The notes: generated by a model not told the origin, from the sequence alone. DNA of 64,000 nucleotides from Mesorhizobium qingshengii (GCF_027563465.1 NZ_JAPFQA010000017.1:1-64000); one strand, 5' to 3'; positions 18,371 through 27,704 are shown, counted from the first letter of the stretch. Numbers and translations: made by a program.

Positions 18371-19702
18371 TCAGGCGGTGTCGAACATACTGGCCGAGGT
18401 GACTTCCGGATTGAGGAACACGCTGCGCGGCCATGATATCTGTACCACAGCGCCCTCGCCCAGGCCGCTCGAATTGCGAAAATCGAGCGTCGCCCCCGAG
18501 CGTTCGAGCAGCGTCTTGGCGATGAACAGCCCCAGCCCCAGGCCGCCGCCGGCTTCGTTGCCCTGCCGCGTCGACATGTAGGGTTCGCCGATACGGTCGA
18601 TGATCTCGGCCGGGAACCCGGGCCCATCATCGATGATCGAGAAGGTGACGGTGGCCTCGTCCCAGCTCCAGCTCACGGTGACGCTCTTGCGGGCAAAATC
18701 GACGGCGTTCTCGACCAGGTTGCCGAGACCATAGATGACGCCCGGATTGCGGCGTCCGACCGGTTCGGGGCCTATGCGTTCGCCGGGCCGAAGCTTGATC
18801 GAGATGCCGAAGTCGCGATGCGGGGCGGTGACCTCCTCTACCAAAGAGGTCAGCGGCAGCCGGGAAAGATGCGCCTCGCCCTCGGACGACAGGCTGGTCA
18901 GGCGCTTGAGGATTTCGCGGCAGCGCTCGCTCTGCGAGCGAAGCAGCTTCACGTCTTCCCCGTATTTCGGATCGTTGCCGAGCGCCTTTTCCATCTCCTT
19001 GACAACAAGCGTGATGGTGGCAAGCGGCGTGCCGAGCTCGTGCGCGGCCGCCGCGGCCAGCCCGTCGAGCGCAGAAAGGTGCTGCTCGCGCTGCAGCACC
19101 AGTTCGGTGGCGGCAAGCGCGTTGGCCAGAAGCCGCGCTTCGGCGGCCACCCGGAAGGCGTACATGGCGGTGAAGGCGATCGAGGACAGCACCGCCATCC
19201 ACATGCCCGCGACATAGATGAAGGGCATCGCCAGCGGCGCGCCTTCATACCAGGGCAACGGCAGATGGATGAAAACCAGGAAGGTCGCCGCCGACATCAC
19301 CAGCCCGCCGAGGATGGCGGTCAGACGCAGCGGCAGCGATGTCGCCGAAATGACCACAGGCACGGTCATCAACAGCGAGAACGGATTGGTGAGGCCGCCG
19401 GTCATGTAGAGCAGGCCGGCAAGCTGCAGGCTGTCGAAGACGAGGATGCCGAAGGCCGCGAGCGGGGTGAGCCGGTGCGCGGCCGGAAACCGGAAAGCCA
19501 GAAACAGGTTCATCCAGGCCGAACAGGCGATCAAGGCAAAGCAGAGGCTGACCGGCAGCGGGAATTTCAGGCCATAGGCGACGACGAGCACGGTCAGGCT
19601 CTGGCCGACGATGGCAAGCCAGCGCAGCCGGATCAGCGTGTTGAGGCGCAGTCTCTGGCTCTGCTGGAAATCGGGCGAACGCAAAACGTTGATCATGGCC
19701 AT
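18371..19702 (-). CDS. actS: redox sensor histidine kinase ActS (RegB family)
   Basis: A membrane-bound sensor kinase of 443 residues. Six hydrophobic segments fill residues about 25-185 and include the quinone-sensing motif GGLTNPF at 102-108. The H-box AAAAHELGTPLATI places the phosphorylated His at 221. C261 in SERCREILKRL corresponds to the redox-active cysteine of RegB. The ATPase domain shows VENAVDFA, DDGPGFP and GGGLGLGLFIAKTLLE. It sits 26 bp after hrpB and before actR, so the three are probably co-transcribed. Confidence 0.95.
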   Translation of the reverse strand: MAMINVLRSPDFQQSQRLRLNTLIRLRWLAIVGQSLTVLVVAYGLKFPLPVSLCFALIACSAWMNLFLAFRFPAAHRLTPLAAFGILVFDSLQLAGLLYMTGGLTNPFSLLMTVPVVISATSLPLRLTAILGGLVMSAATFLVFIHLPLPWYEGAPLAMPFIYVAGMWMAVLSSIAFTAMYAFRVAAEARLLANALAATELVLQREQHLSALDGLAAAAAHELGTPLATITLVVKEMEKALGNDPKYGEDVKLLRSQSERCREILKRLTSLSSEGEAHLSRLPLTSLVEEVTAPHRDFGISIKLRPGERIGPEPVGRRNPGVIYGLGNLVENAVDFARKSVTVSWSWDEATVTFSIIDDGPGFPAEIIDRIGEPYMSTRQGNEAGGGLGLGLFIAKTLLERSGATLDFRNSSGLGEGAVVQISWPRSVFLNPEVTSASMFDTA

Positions 19703-19728
19703 GGATTACAGCCCTGGGACGGCAAGCG

Positions 19729-22308
19729 CTAGGTGCCCCGCGGCTTGGCGCGGCTGGTGGCGGCGGCGAGCAACGGGTTTTCCGGCCAGACATGCCGGGG
19801 GTAGCGGCCGCGCATGTCGGCGCGCACATCGGCCCAGGAGCCGCGCCAGAAACCGGGCAGGTCGCGTGTCGTCTGGATCGGCCGGTGCGCCGGCGACAGG
19901 AGTTCGAGCGTCAGCGGCACGGTGCCATTGGCGATCGAAGGATGGCTATCGAGACCGAACAGCTCCTGCACGCGAACCGCCAGCACGGGCCATTCGCCTT
20001 CATAACGGATCGGCACATGGCTGCCCGACGGGACATCGAAATGGGTGGGCGCCAGCGTGTCGATCCTGCGCTGCAAGTCGTGCGGCACGAGCGCGGCGAG
20101 CCCCGCCGAGACAATGCCCGGATCGATGGCGGCAAAGGATGCCGTGCCGGACAGGAACGGCAGCAGCCAGTCGTCAAGGCGATCGAGCAGGGCTGCATCC
20201 GCCATATCGGGCCAGGGCGCGCCAAGACCGCGATGCAACCAGGACAATCGCTGGCGCAGCGTCTGCGCCTCCTTGCTCCAGGTCAAAAGCGAAAGCCCAT
20301 GCTCGCGCAAGGCGTCGAGAATGGCACGATCGGCGTCTGCGCCGGTTGGTGGCGGCAGCGTCCGCTCGGCGAGCGCAATGGCTCCGAGGCGCACCGTTTC
20401 GCGCACGCGCACGGCGCGGCGGTCGCGGTCGAAGCTCGTTTGCCTGCGGGTCTCGATCCTGTCCGCCAGCGTGGCGCGGATATCGTCCTCGCTGATTACC
20501 GCGGCTGCCGTGATACGGGCATTCTGCGCCTTGCCCTGCAAATCGGCGACGACCAGAAACGGCTCGCCCGCCAACGGGTCGGCGGCGTCGAGCATGGCGC
20601 CGGAACCGTTGGCCAGCACGAAGCGGCCACGCTCGCCACGTGCCTTGGCGAGACGGTCCGGCCAGGCGTGGATCAGCAGGGCGCCGGCACCCTCCCCCTT
20701 GTGGGGAGGGTCGGCGAGCGAGCCTTGCACAGCAAGGCGAGGGAGACGGGGTGGGGGTGCCGCGCTCAGCCTGCCCCCACCCCGCTCCGCTTCGCGGATC
20801 GACCCTCCCCACAAGGGGGAGGGTGAAGAAGAGGCTGCCTGCCTCGCCAGGCGCTCGGCGAGCTGCCGCGCGGCGGTCGCCCGCGGCGATCGTTCAGACC
20901 GAAACCGCATCAGCCGCCGCTCGAGATCGGCACCTTCGCCGCCAAGCCCACGCTCGGTGAGCAGCACGGCAAGCATGGCCGCCTCGTCGGCATGGCCGCT
21001 CCGGGCTGCCTCGGCAACCATATGCGCCAGCCGCACGGGCAAAGCGAGTTTGCGCATCGCCATGCCCGCTTCCGTCAGGCGTCCTGCTTTGTCGACGGCA
21101 TCCAGCGCGCGCAGCAGCGTCCTTGCCTCGTTCAGCGCCGGAGCTGGCGGCGGATCGAGGAAGGCGAGCGTTGTCGGATCGGCGACGCCGAAGGCGGCGC
21201 AGTCGAGCAGCAGGCCGGAGAGGTCCGCCTCGAGGATCTCCGGCGGCGTGAAGGCGGGGAGTGCAGCCGTCTGCTCGGCGCGCCACAGCCGGATGGCGAC
21301 GCCAGCCTGCGTGCGCCCGGCACGGCCGGCGCGCTGGTCGGCCGACGCCTTGCTGACGCGCACGGTTTCCAGCCGGGTGAGGCCGCTGGCCGGCTCGTAG
21401 CGCGGCAGCCGCGACAGGCCGGAATCGATGACGACGCGCACGCCGTCGATGGTGATCGACGTCTCGGCGATCGAGGTGGCCAGCACCACCTTGCGGCGAC
21501 CCGTCGGCGCCGGCTTGATCGCCGCGTCCTGCGCCTTGCCGTCGAGCATGCCGTAGAGCGGCACGATGTCGGTGCCGGCCCCGACCTTGCCCGCCAGCCG
21601 CTCTGCGGTGCGCTCGATCTCGCGCTGGCCGGGCAGGAACGCGAGCACGCTGCCGCGCTCGTCGACGAGCGCCGAGCGGATCGCCTTGGCCATGGCGTCC
21701 TCTATGGTGGCGCCGGCAGGCCGTTCGTCGTAGCGGACATCGACAGGGAAGGCGCGGCCCTCGCTCTCGATCACCGGCGCGCCCGACAGCAGTTTCGCGA
21801 CACGCGCGCCGTCAAGCGTCGCCGACATCACCAAAAGCCGCAGATCCGGCCGCAGCGCCCCCTGCACGTCGAGCGCCAAAGCGAGGCCGAAATCGCCATC
21901 GAGCGAACGCTCGTGGAATTCGTCGAAGATCACCGCCGAGACGCCGGGCAGTTCGGGATCATCGAGGATCATGCGCGCCAGCACGCCTTCGGTGACGACG
22001 AGAATTCTTGTCCGGGCCGAGGTGCGGTTTTCCATGCGCATGGCGTAGCCGACGGTGGCGCCGGGTTCCTCGCCGATAAGTTCGGCCATGCGGCGGGCGG
22101 CGGCGCGGGCGGCGAGCCGGCGCGGTTCGAGCAGAACGATCTTGCCGACACCCAGCCACGGCGCGTCGAGCAGCGCCAGCGGCACCAGCGTCGTCTTGCC
22201 GGCGCCCGGCGGCGCCACCAGCACGGCGCTGTTGCCACGGCCAAGCGCTTCACTCAGCGCCGGCAGCACGGCGGATACCGGAAGCTCCGGCAAGGGGTTT
22301 GTCGTCAT
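19729..22308 (-). CDS. hrpB: ATP-dependent helicase HrpB with an in-frame repeat insertion
   Basis: A DEAH-box helicase-like protein of 859 residues from the ATG at 22308 (MTTNPLPELPVSAVLPAL). It has Walker A VAPPGAGKTTLVPLALL, the DEFH box in IFDEFHERSLDGDFGLAL, SAT motif LLVMSATLDGA, motif V/VI ATSIAETSITIDGV and QRAGRAGRTQAGVAIRLW, and the HrpB C-terminal domain ending RYPRHVWPENPLLA. Between about residues 495 and 541 lies a 46-residue proline- and glycine-rich insert encoded by a palindromic repeat (20688-20825) that keeps the frame. Its function in alphaproteobacteria is poorly known. It starts the hrpB-actS-actR run. Confidence 0.93.
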   Translation of the reverse strand: MTTNPLPELPVSAVLPALSEALGRGNSAVLVAPPGAGKTTLVPLALLDAPWLGVGKIVLLEPRRLAARAAARRMAELIGEEPGATVGYAMRMENRTSARTRILVVTEGVLARMILDDPELPGVSAVIFDEFHERSLDGDFGLALALDVQGALRPDLRLLVMSATLDGARVAKLLSGAPVIESEGRAFPVDVRYDERPAGATIEDAMAKAIRSALVDERGSVLAFLPGQREIERTAERLAGKVGAGTDIVPLYGMLDGKAQDAAIKPAPTGRRKVVLATSIAETSITIDGVRVVIDSGLSRLPRYEPASGLTRLETVRVSKASADQRAGRAGRTQAGVAIRLWRAEQTAALPAFTPPEILEADLSGLLLDCAAFGVADPTTLAFLDPPPAPALNEARTLLRALDAVDKAGRLTEAGMAMRKLALPVRLAHMVAEAARSGHADEAAMLAVLLTERGLGGEGADLERRLMRFRSERSPRATAARQLAERLARQAASSSPSPLWGGSIREAERGGGRLSAAPPPRLPRLAVQGSLADPPHKGEGAGALLIHAWPDRLAKARGERGRFVLANGSGAMLDAADPLAGEPFLVVADLQGKAQNARITAAAVISEDDIRATLADRIETRRQTSFDRDRRAVRVRETVRLGAIALAERTLPPPTGADADRAILDALREHGLSLLTWSKEAQTLRQRLSWLHRGLGAPWPDMADAALLDRLDDWLLPFLSGTASFAAIDPGIVSAGLAALVPHDLQRRIDTLAPTHFDVPSGSHVPIRYEGEWPVLAVRVQELFGLDSHPSIANGTVPLTLELLSPAHRPIQTTRDLPGFWRGSWADVRADMRGRYPRHVWPENPLLAAATSRAKPRGT
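20688..20825. repeat. 138-bp palindromic repeat inserted in frame in hrpB
   Basis: Two perfect 25-bp arms (20688-20712 and 20801-20825, each built on CCCTCCCC...GGGGGAGGG) enclose a second inverted pair, GGGGTGGGGGTG and CTGCCCCCACCCC. The length, 138 bp, is exactly 46 codons, and the hrpB frame stays open through it, giving peptides such as SPSPLWGGSIREAERGGG and LADPPHKGEGAG. It has the form of a mobile palindromic element tolerated inside a protein, comparable in principle to Rickettsia palindromic elements. Confidence 0.85.
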
Positions 22309-22403
22309 CGGTCCAGGAATGCGTTCATCCAATCGCGGCAGGCCCGCCTCGCCCGCATATCAGCGGTCGCGGTGGCCGTGCAACTCATGGGATCGTGGCC
22401 AGT

Positions 22404-23294
22404 TCAAAGCCGGGTCCGGGAAAACGGATTCCAGCGCACCGTGCCCAGCCGCGCTTCCTCGCGCACCATGGTCAGCAGGCCGGAGCCGCCAACGACCGCG
22501 AGACCGACCAGGGACAGCCAGTCAGGATACTCCCGGAAGAACAGCGCACCGAGGATCACCGCCCAGACGATCTGCGAGTAGTGCGTCGGCGCGACCCGGT
22601 TGGCGGGCGCGTATTTGACGGCCAGCAACTGCAGCAATTGTCCACAGGCGGTGAAGGCGCCTGCCATCACCAGCCACATAAGCTGTTTTCCGTCGGGAAC
22701 CGTGAAGGACGTGGCGGCGGCACCGATGCCGTTGAACAGCAGCCCATAGCCGATCAGCACGCCCAGCATGGTCGTGCGCTTTTCCTGCTGCGCCAGCGAG
22801 CGCATCAGGATGACGCTGGTGGCGGCGAGGAAGGCAACGCCGAAGGCGGCAAGGTGGCCGAGATTAAGCTCGCGAAAGCCCGGGCGCACCACCAGCATGA
22901 CGCCGGCGAAGCCGGCGACCACCGCCAGCCATCGCCATGGGCCGACCTTCTCCTTGAGGATGACCGTGGAGAGGATGGTGACGCAGAGCGGCGCCAGGAA
23001 CACCAGCGCATAGACCTCCGCCAGCGGAATGGTGGTGAAGGCGTAGACGCTGAGCACGCCGGAGGCGATGCCCGCCCAGGCGCGGGCCTGCACCGCCCAG
23101 GGACGGCTGGTGCGCCAGAAATCACGCCAGCGCTCGTGCGCCGGCCGCGCGAAGAAGAGAAAACAGCCGGCAAACAAGGTCGAGAAGAAGCCGATCTCGA
23201 AGACCGTGAATTGTCCCCCCAGGCTTTTGACAACGGCATCGCTGCCCGAATAGCTTGCGTAGGCGATCAGGGCGAGCAGGATTCCGTTCGGCAC
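22404..23294 (-). CDS. DMT superfamily transporter (EamA family)
   Basis: An inner-membrane exporter-type protein of about 296 residues with ten hydrophobic segments in two EamA repeats (GILLALIAYASYSGSDAVVKSL at the N-terminus; LVMAGAFTACGQLLQLLAVKYAPA in the second half). The chosen start is a GTG at 23294 (VPNGILLAL), because the longer frame to 23372 would overlap the divergent LmbE gene and carries no membrane sequence. Substrates of this family include amino acids and metabolites; none can be assigned here. Confidence 0.85.
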   Translation of the reverse strand: MPNGILLALIAYASYSGSDAVVKSLGGQFTVFEIGFFSTLFAGCFLFFARPAHERWRDFWRTSRPWAVQARAWAGIASGVLSVYAFTTIPLAEVYALVFLAPLCVTILSTVILKEKVGPWRWLAVVAGFAGVMLVVRPGFRELNLGHLAAFGVAFLAATSVILMRSLAQQEKRTTMLGVLIGYGLLFNGIGAAATSFTVPDGKQLMWLVMAGAFTACGQLLQLLAVKYAPANRVAPTHYSQIVWAVILGALFFREYPDWLSLVGLAVVGGSGLLTMVREEARLGTVRWNPFSRTRL

Positions 23295-23322
23295 GTTTTT
23301 CCATTTCCGGGGAGAGAGTAGC

Positions 23323-24012
23323 GTGAAAATACTGGCTCTCGGCGCGCATCCGGACGACATCGAGATCTTCATGTTCGGTACGATGGCCGCCTATGCCGCG
23401 CAAGGCGCAGAGCTCACTTTTGCCATAGCCACGGATGGCGCCAAGGGCGGCAAGGGTGATCCCGGCGCGCTTGCCCGGGCGCGCCGGCGGGAGGCGGCCC
23501 AGGCAGCGACCCTGCTTGGTGCCGTGCCACGCTTCCTCGACTTCCCGGACGGCGCGCTGGTGGCCGACGCGGCACTCATCGCGGCGCTGAAGACGCTGAT
23601 CGGCGAGATCGGCCCGGATCTCGCGATCACGCACGCGCCGAACGACTATCACGGCGACCACCGCGCGCTGTCGGATGGCGTGCGCATCGCCGCCTCGTTC
23701 GCCGTCCCGGTGCTGCATGCCGACACGCTCGGCGGCACCGGTTTTTCGCCGACGCACTATGTCGATATTTCCGCGCATGCCGCCGTCAAGGCCAAGGCGA
23801 TCCGCATGCATCAGTCGCAGGACCCGGAGCGCTTCGTCGACGCGGCGCGGACGCAGAACGCCTTTCGTTCCGGCCAGTGCAACGGCGCGCAAGACGCGCT
23901 GGCCGAAGCGTTCCGCTTCGAACCGACGTTCCCCTTCGCCGACATCCGCGCCCTGCTGCCGCCGGCGCCGCCGATCCGGACGGTGATGGTCAGCACCGGA
24001 CGGGTCGACTGA
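23323..24012 (+). CDS. PIG-L/LmbE family deacetylase
   Basis: A zinc-dependent N-acetyl deacetylase-like enzyme of 229 residues. The metal-binding motif AHPDD is at residues 8-12 (MKILALGAHPDDIEIFMFG), and the second ligand region is THAPNDYHGDHRALSDGV (H-x2-H pattern) around residues 104-121. Relatives deacetylate GlcNAc-type sugars, GlcNAc-inositol or related conjugates. It is divergent from the DMT transporter (28-bp gap), so the two may share a control region. A family B palindrome begins on its stop codon. Confidence 0.88.
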   Translation: MKILALGAHPDDIEIFMFGTMAAYAAQGAELTFAIATDGAKGGKGDPGALARARRREAAQAATLLGAVPRFLDFPDGALVADAALIAALKTLIGEIGPDLAITHAPNDYHGDHRALSDGVRIAASFAVPVLHADTLGGTGFSPTHYVDISAHAAVKAKAIRMHQSQDPERFVDAARTQNAFRSGQCNGAQDALAEAFRFEPTFPFADIRALLPPAPPIRTVMVSTGRVD

Positions 24013-24060
24013 GCAATCCCAGGAAAAGTGTGAAACGGTTTTCCGTCCGGAATTGCGTCA
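24011..24060. repeat. palindromic repeat, family B copy 1
   Basis: A 50-bp element GAGCAATCCCAGGAAAAG...ACGGTTTTCCGTCCGG-AATTGCGTCA. It has nested inverted repeats: GGAAAA pairs with TTTTCC, and outer GCAAT with ATTGC. It starts inside the TGA of the LmbE gene. Copies are at 36149 and 39444. Confidence 0.8.
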
Positions 24061-24212
24061 GGACAGAAAGCCAAACGACCTTCAGGTCTGCTCGGGATCA
24101 GCCTGGCATGCTCTCCTGTTCCACAGGAAACCGCCCAGCGATCCGAACTTTTCCCAACGTTTTCAGACACCGGCGCCGGCATGCTGCGACGCAGCAACGA
24201 ATTCGCTTGCCT

Positions 24213-24252
24213 TGTTTAGTAAAAATTGCATCACTAAACAAATTACTAAACA
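24213..24252 (+). promoter_or_regulatory. repeated ACTAAACA sites before the ABC/dha operon
   Basis: An AT-rich island in otherwise GC-rich DNA. TGTTTAGT (24213-24220) and ACTAAACA (24233-24240) form an 8-bp inverted repeat with a 12-bp gap. A third half-site ACTAAACA follows at 24245-24252, exactly 12 bp after the second. It lies about 100 bp before the solute-binding protein start in a 340-bp intergenic region that otherwise holds only the family B repeat. It is probably the operator of a dedicated regulator not encoded in the window, or of the HTH-like protein at 34715. Confidence 0.5.
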
Positions 24253-24352
24253 TCCGCCGCGCTCCGGCGCCGCCATGTTTAGGCCCCTGAGGAGAGGGGT
24301 TGAGGGCTCTTGAAACCGTCATCCGGACGCGTTTCGCAAATGGGAGGAAGGC

Positions 24353-25684
24353 ATGAAATCGAGCTTGAAAATGGCGTTGGGTCTGGCCTCGGCGATGGTT
24401 GCGTCGACAGCGGTCTCGAACGTCGCGCACGCTGAAGACCTGACGCTGTGCTGGGCCGCCTGGGACCCGGCCAACGCGCTTGTCGAACTGTCCAAGGACT
24501 TCACCAAGGAAACCGGCATCGGCATGAAATTCGAATTCGTGCCGTGGACCAACTATGCCGATCGTTTCCTCAACGAGCTGAACTCGCATGGCAAGCTGTG
24601 CGACCTGATCATCGGCGACAGCCAGTGGATCGGCGGCGCGGCCGAGAACGGCCACTATGTCAAGCTGAACGACTTCTTCGACAAGGAGAAGATCAGCATG
24701 GACGACTTCGTGCCGGCAACGGTCGTTGGCTATTCGGAATGGCCGAAGAACACGCCGAACTACTGGGCGCTGCCGGCGATGGGCGACGTCGTCGGCTGGA
24801 CCTATCGCAAGGACTGGTTCTCCAAGCCGGAGCTGCAGAAGGAATTCAAGGAGAAATACGGCTGGGATCTCGGCCCGCCGGCAACCTTCGACCAGTTGAA
24901 GCAGATCGCCGAATTCTTCCAGAAGCGGCAGATCGACGGCAAGACCGTCTATGGCGCCTCGATCTATACCGAGCGCGGCTCGGAAGGCATCACCATGGGC
25001 GCCATGGACGTGCTCTACAGCTACGGCTTCCAGTACGAGAACCCCAAGAAGCCCTACGAGATGGAAGGCTACGTCAACTCCGACAAGTCGGTGAAGGGCC
25101 TCGAGTTCTACAAGGCGCTCTATGATTGCTGCACCCCGCCGGGCGCCTCGAACAGCTACATGGGCGAAGGCGTCGATGCCTTCAAATCCGGCCAGGTGGC
25201 GATGCACATGAACTTCGCCTTCACGTGGCCGGGCCTGCAGAAGGACGAGAATGTCGGCGGCGACAAGATCGGTTACTTCGTCAACCCCAAGGGGCCTGAC
25301 GGCGACCAGTTCGCCCAGCTCGGCGGCCAGGGTATCTCGGTGGTGTCCTATTCCGACAAGCAGGAATCGGCGCTGAAATACATCAAGTGGTTCGCCAACA
25401 AGGACGTCCAGGCCAAGTGGTGGTCGCTCGGCGGGTATTCCTGCCTCAACGCGGTGGTGAAGGACCCGAAGTTCCCGGCAAGCCAGCCCTACGCGCAGAC
25501 CTTCCTCGACTCGATGGCCATCGTGAAGGACTTCTGGGCCGAACCGAGCTACGCGCCGCTGCTGCAGGCCTCGCAGAAGCGCTTCCATGACTATGTCGTC
25601 GCCGGCCAGGGTTCGGCCAAGGATGCGCTCGACGGCCTGGTCAAGGACTGGACCCAGGTCTTCCAGGACGATGGCAAGATGTAA
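24353..25684 (+). CDS. ABC transporter solute-binding protein (family 1)
   Basis: A periplasmic binding protein of 443 residues with a cleavable signal ending ...SNVAHAEDLTL. The mature part has the sugar-binding family 1 pattern (WAAWDPANALVELSKDFTKETG; LNELNSHGKLCDLIIGDSQWIGGAAENGHYVKL; GGQGISVVSYSDKQESALKYIKWFANK), plus the GWTYRKDW segment. It is the first gene of an importer followed by dihydroxyacetone-kinase genes. The ligand is therefore probably a short polyol or ketose. The arrangement of two permeases, a tiny membrane protein and two ATPases resembles the rhizobial glycerol importer GlpSTPQUV, but the binding protein is shorter than GlpV. Confidence 0.88.
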   Translation: MKSSLKMALGLASAMVASTAVSNVAHAEDLTLCWAAWDPANALVELSKDFTKETGIGMKFEFVPWTNYADRFLNELNSHGKLCDLIIGDSQWIGGAAENGHYVKLNDFFDKEKISMDDFVPATVVGYSEWPKNTPNYWALPAMGDVVGWTYRKDWFSKPELQKEFKEKYGWDLGPPATFDQLKQIAEFFQKRQIDGKTVYGASIYTERGSEGITMGAMDVLYSYGFQYENPKKPYEMEGYVNSDKSVKGLEFYKALYDCCTPPGASNSYMGEGVDAFKSGQVAMHMNFAFTWPGLQKDENVGGDKIGYFVNPKGPDGDQFAQLGGQGISVVSYSDKQESALKYIKWFANKDVQAKWWSLGGYSCLNAVVKDPKFPASQPYAQTFLDSMAIVKDFWAEPSYAPLLQASQKRFHDYVVAGQGSAKDALDGLVKDWTQVFQDDGKM

Positions 25685-25770
25685 CCGGGGCAAGATGTAA
25701 CCGGCTCCTCCCGAGCTTGGCCGAAGCGTCCCGTGCCGCCCTTGGCACGGGACGCAGTTCAGATAAATTC

Positions 25771-26757
25771 ATGACAGAGACGACCCAAGTGACCGAAGCA
25801 GGACTGACCATGCTCAATCGGACCGCGGAGAACGTTGCCCGGGCGACCCCGGAGCCGTTGGCCCGCAAGGTCCGGGGCATCAGCGACAAGGGCCTCGCCT
25901 GGCTGTTCATCTCGCCGACGATCCTGTTGCTGCTCGCCATCAACATCTTTCCGCTGTTCTGGGCGATCTATCTGTCGTTCACCAACTACCGCGCCAACCG
26001 GCCCAACGAGGTGGTGAAGAATCTCGGCTTCGCCAATTATCAGCGCATCCTCGGCGACCAGGACATCTGGATCGCCATGCAGACGACGGCGCATTTCGTG
26101 TTCTGGACCATCCTCTTGCAGACGCTGATCGGCTTTACGCTGGCCTGGCTGATCGACAGGAAATTCCGTAGCCATGCCTTCTGGACGACGCTGATCCTGG
26201 TGCCGATGATGCTGTCGCCGGCGGTGGTCGGCAATTTCTGGCGTTTCCTTTACGAACCGCAGATCGGCCTGTTCGCCTATGCCATCTCCTTCGTGTCAGG
26301 CATTCCGCCGACGAACATCCAGATGCTCTCCAACGTCTCGCTGGCGCCGTGGTCGATCATCATCGTCGACACCTGGATGTGGACGCCTTACGTGATGCTG
26401 ATCTGCCTCGCGGGCTTACGCTCGATCCCCGAATACATCTACGAGGCGGCCGAGGTCGACCGCGCCTCCAACTGGCGGCAGTTCTGGTCGATCACCCTGC
26501 CGATGGCGCTGCCCTTCATCATGCTGGCGGTGCTGTTTCGCGGCATAGAGAATTTCAAGATGTTCGACATGGTCAATCTGTTGACCGGCGGTGGGCCGGG
26601 CTCGACCACCGAGGTCGCCTCGATCACGCTGAAGCGGCAGGCTTTCGAGAGCTGGCGCACCGGCTATTCCTCGGCCTTCGCCATCATCCTGTTCGTCGCC
26701 GTGTTTGGGCTGGCCAACATCTACGTCAAGGCGCTCAACAAGGTGAAGCAGAGATGA
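25771..26757 (+). CDS. ABC sugar-type permease 1
   Basis: Inner-membrane permease (MalF/UgpA-like) of 328 residues from the ATG at 25771. Upstream TTG/GTG codons in frame are also possible. Six hydrophobic segments begin at LAWLFISPTILLLLAINIFPLFWAIYLSF. The EAA loop that docks the ATPase is EYIYEAAEVDRASNWRQFWSITLPMALP. It overlaps the next permease start by 4 bp (ATGA), a sign of translational coupling. Confidence 0.9.
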   Translation: MTETTQVTEAGLTMLNRTAENVARATPEPLARKVRGISDKGLAWLFISPTILLLLAINIFPLFWAIYLSFTNYRANRPNEVVKNLGFANYQRILGDQDIWIAMQTTAHFVFWTILLQTLIGFTLAWLIDRKFRSHAFWTTLILVPMMLSPAVVGNFWRFLYEPQIGLFAYAISFVSGIPPTNIQMLSNVSLAPWSIIIVDTWMWTPYVMLICLAGLRSIPEYIYEAAEVDRASNWRQFWSITLPMALPFIMLAVLFRGIENFKMFDMVNLLTGGGPGSTTEVASITLKRQAFESWRTGYSSAFAIILFVAVFGLANIYVKALNKVKQR

Positions 26758-27704
26758 GCCTGACCACTGCCCACTCGGTCGTCGCCCCCTCGGGCGCCTC
26801 GAAGCGGATCGCCGGCGCGATCATCATCGCCTATGCGCTGATCTCGATCGTGCCGCTGCTGTGGATCTTCGCCACCAGCTTCAAGACGCCGCCGGACTCG
26901 ATCGCCTATCCGCCCAAGATCCTGTTCCAGCCGAGCCTCGAAGGCTACTGCAATTTGTTCACGACGCGGACGCGGCAGACGCCGGAATACATCAACTCGC
27001 TAGGCCCGGCGACGAGCTTCTGCGACGAGACCACGCGCAAGCGCAACATGGTCATCGCCGGCCCGTCCAACTTCGTGCCGCGCTTCGTCAATTCGCTGAT
27101 CATCGCCTTCGGCTCGACCTTCTGCGCCGTCTTCCTCGGTACGCTGTCGGCCTACGGCTTCTCGCGCTTCAAGGTGCCGCTGGCCGACGACCTTCTGTTC
27201 TTCATCCTGTCGACGCGCATGATGCCGCCGATCGCCGTCGCCATTCCGATCTACCTGATGTACCGCGAGCTCGGCCTGTCCGACACCGCGCTTGGCATGA
27301 TCCTGCTCTACACGGCGGTCAATGTCTCGCTCGCGGTCTGGCTGCTCAAAGGCTTCATCGACGAGATCCCGCGCGAATATGAGGAAGCGGCGATGATCGA
27401 CGGCTATACGCGACTGCAGGCCTTCTGGCGCACCGTGCTGCCGCAGGCGACGACCGGCATTGCCGCGACCGCCATCTTCTGCCTGATCTTCGCCTGGAAC
27501 GAATATGCCTTCGCCGCCCTTTTGACCTCCGGCACGGCGCAGACCGCGCCACCGTTCATCCCGACCATCATCGGCGAAGGCGGCCAGGACTGGCCTGCCG
27601 TGGCTGCCGGAACGACGATCTTCCTGGTGCCGATCCTGGTCTTCACCATCCTGCTTCGCAAGCAGCTGCTGCGCGGCATCACCTTCGGCGCGGTGCGCAA
27701 ATGA
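26754..27704 (+). CDS. ABC sugar-type permease 2
   Basis: Partner permease (MalG/UgpE-like) of 316 residues. The start ATG overlaps the stop of permease 1. The first membrane helix is IAGAIIIAYALISIVPLLWIFATSFKTP. An unusually long periplasmic stretch follows, with two cysteines (EGYCNLF and TSFCDETT), then VNSLIIAFGSTFCAVFLGTLSAYGFSRF. The EAA loop is EIPREYEEAAMIDGYTRLQAFWRTVLPQAT. It forms the translocation pore with permease 1 and overlaps the following small gene by 4 bp. Confidence 0.9.
   Translation: MSLTTAHSVVAPSGASKRIAGAIIIAYALISIVPLLWIFATSFKTPPDSIAYPPKILFQPSLEGYCNLFTTRTRQTPEYINSLGPATSFCDETTRKRNMVIAGPSNFVPRFVNSLIIAFGSTFCAVFLGTLSAYGFSRFKVPLADDLLFFILSTRMMPPIAVAIPIYLMYRELGLSDTALGMILLYTAVNVSLAVWLLKGFIDEIPREYEEAAMIDGYTRLQAFWRTVLPQATTGIAATAIFCLIFAWNEYAFAALLTSGTAQTAPPFIPTIIGEGGQDWPAVAAGTTIFLVPILVFTILLRKQLLRGITFGAVRK

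Noticed and set aside
20688..20825. CRISPR-like or transposon end at the hrpB repeat
   Set aside because: There is only one inverted pair with no regular spacers, no transposase and the reading frame preserved, so a palindromic repeat is the simpler reading.
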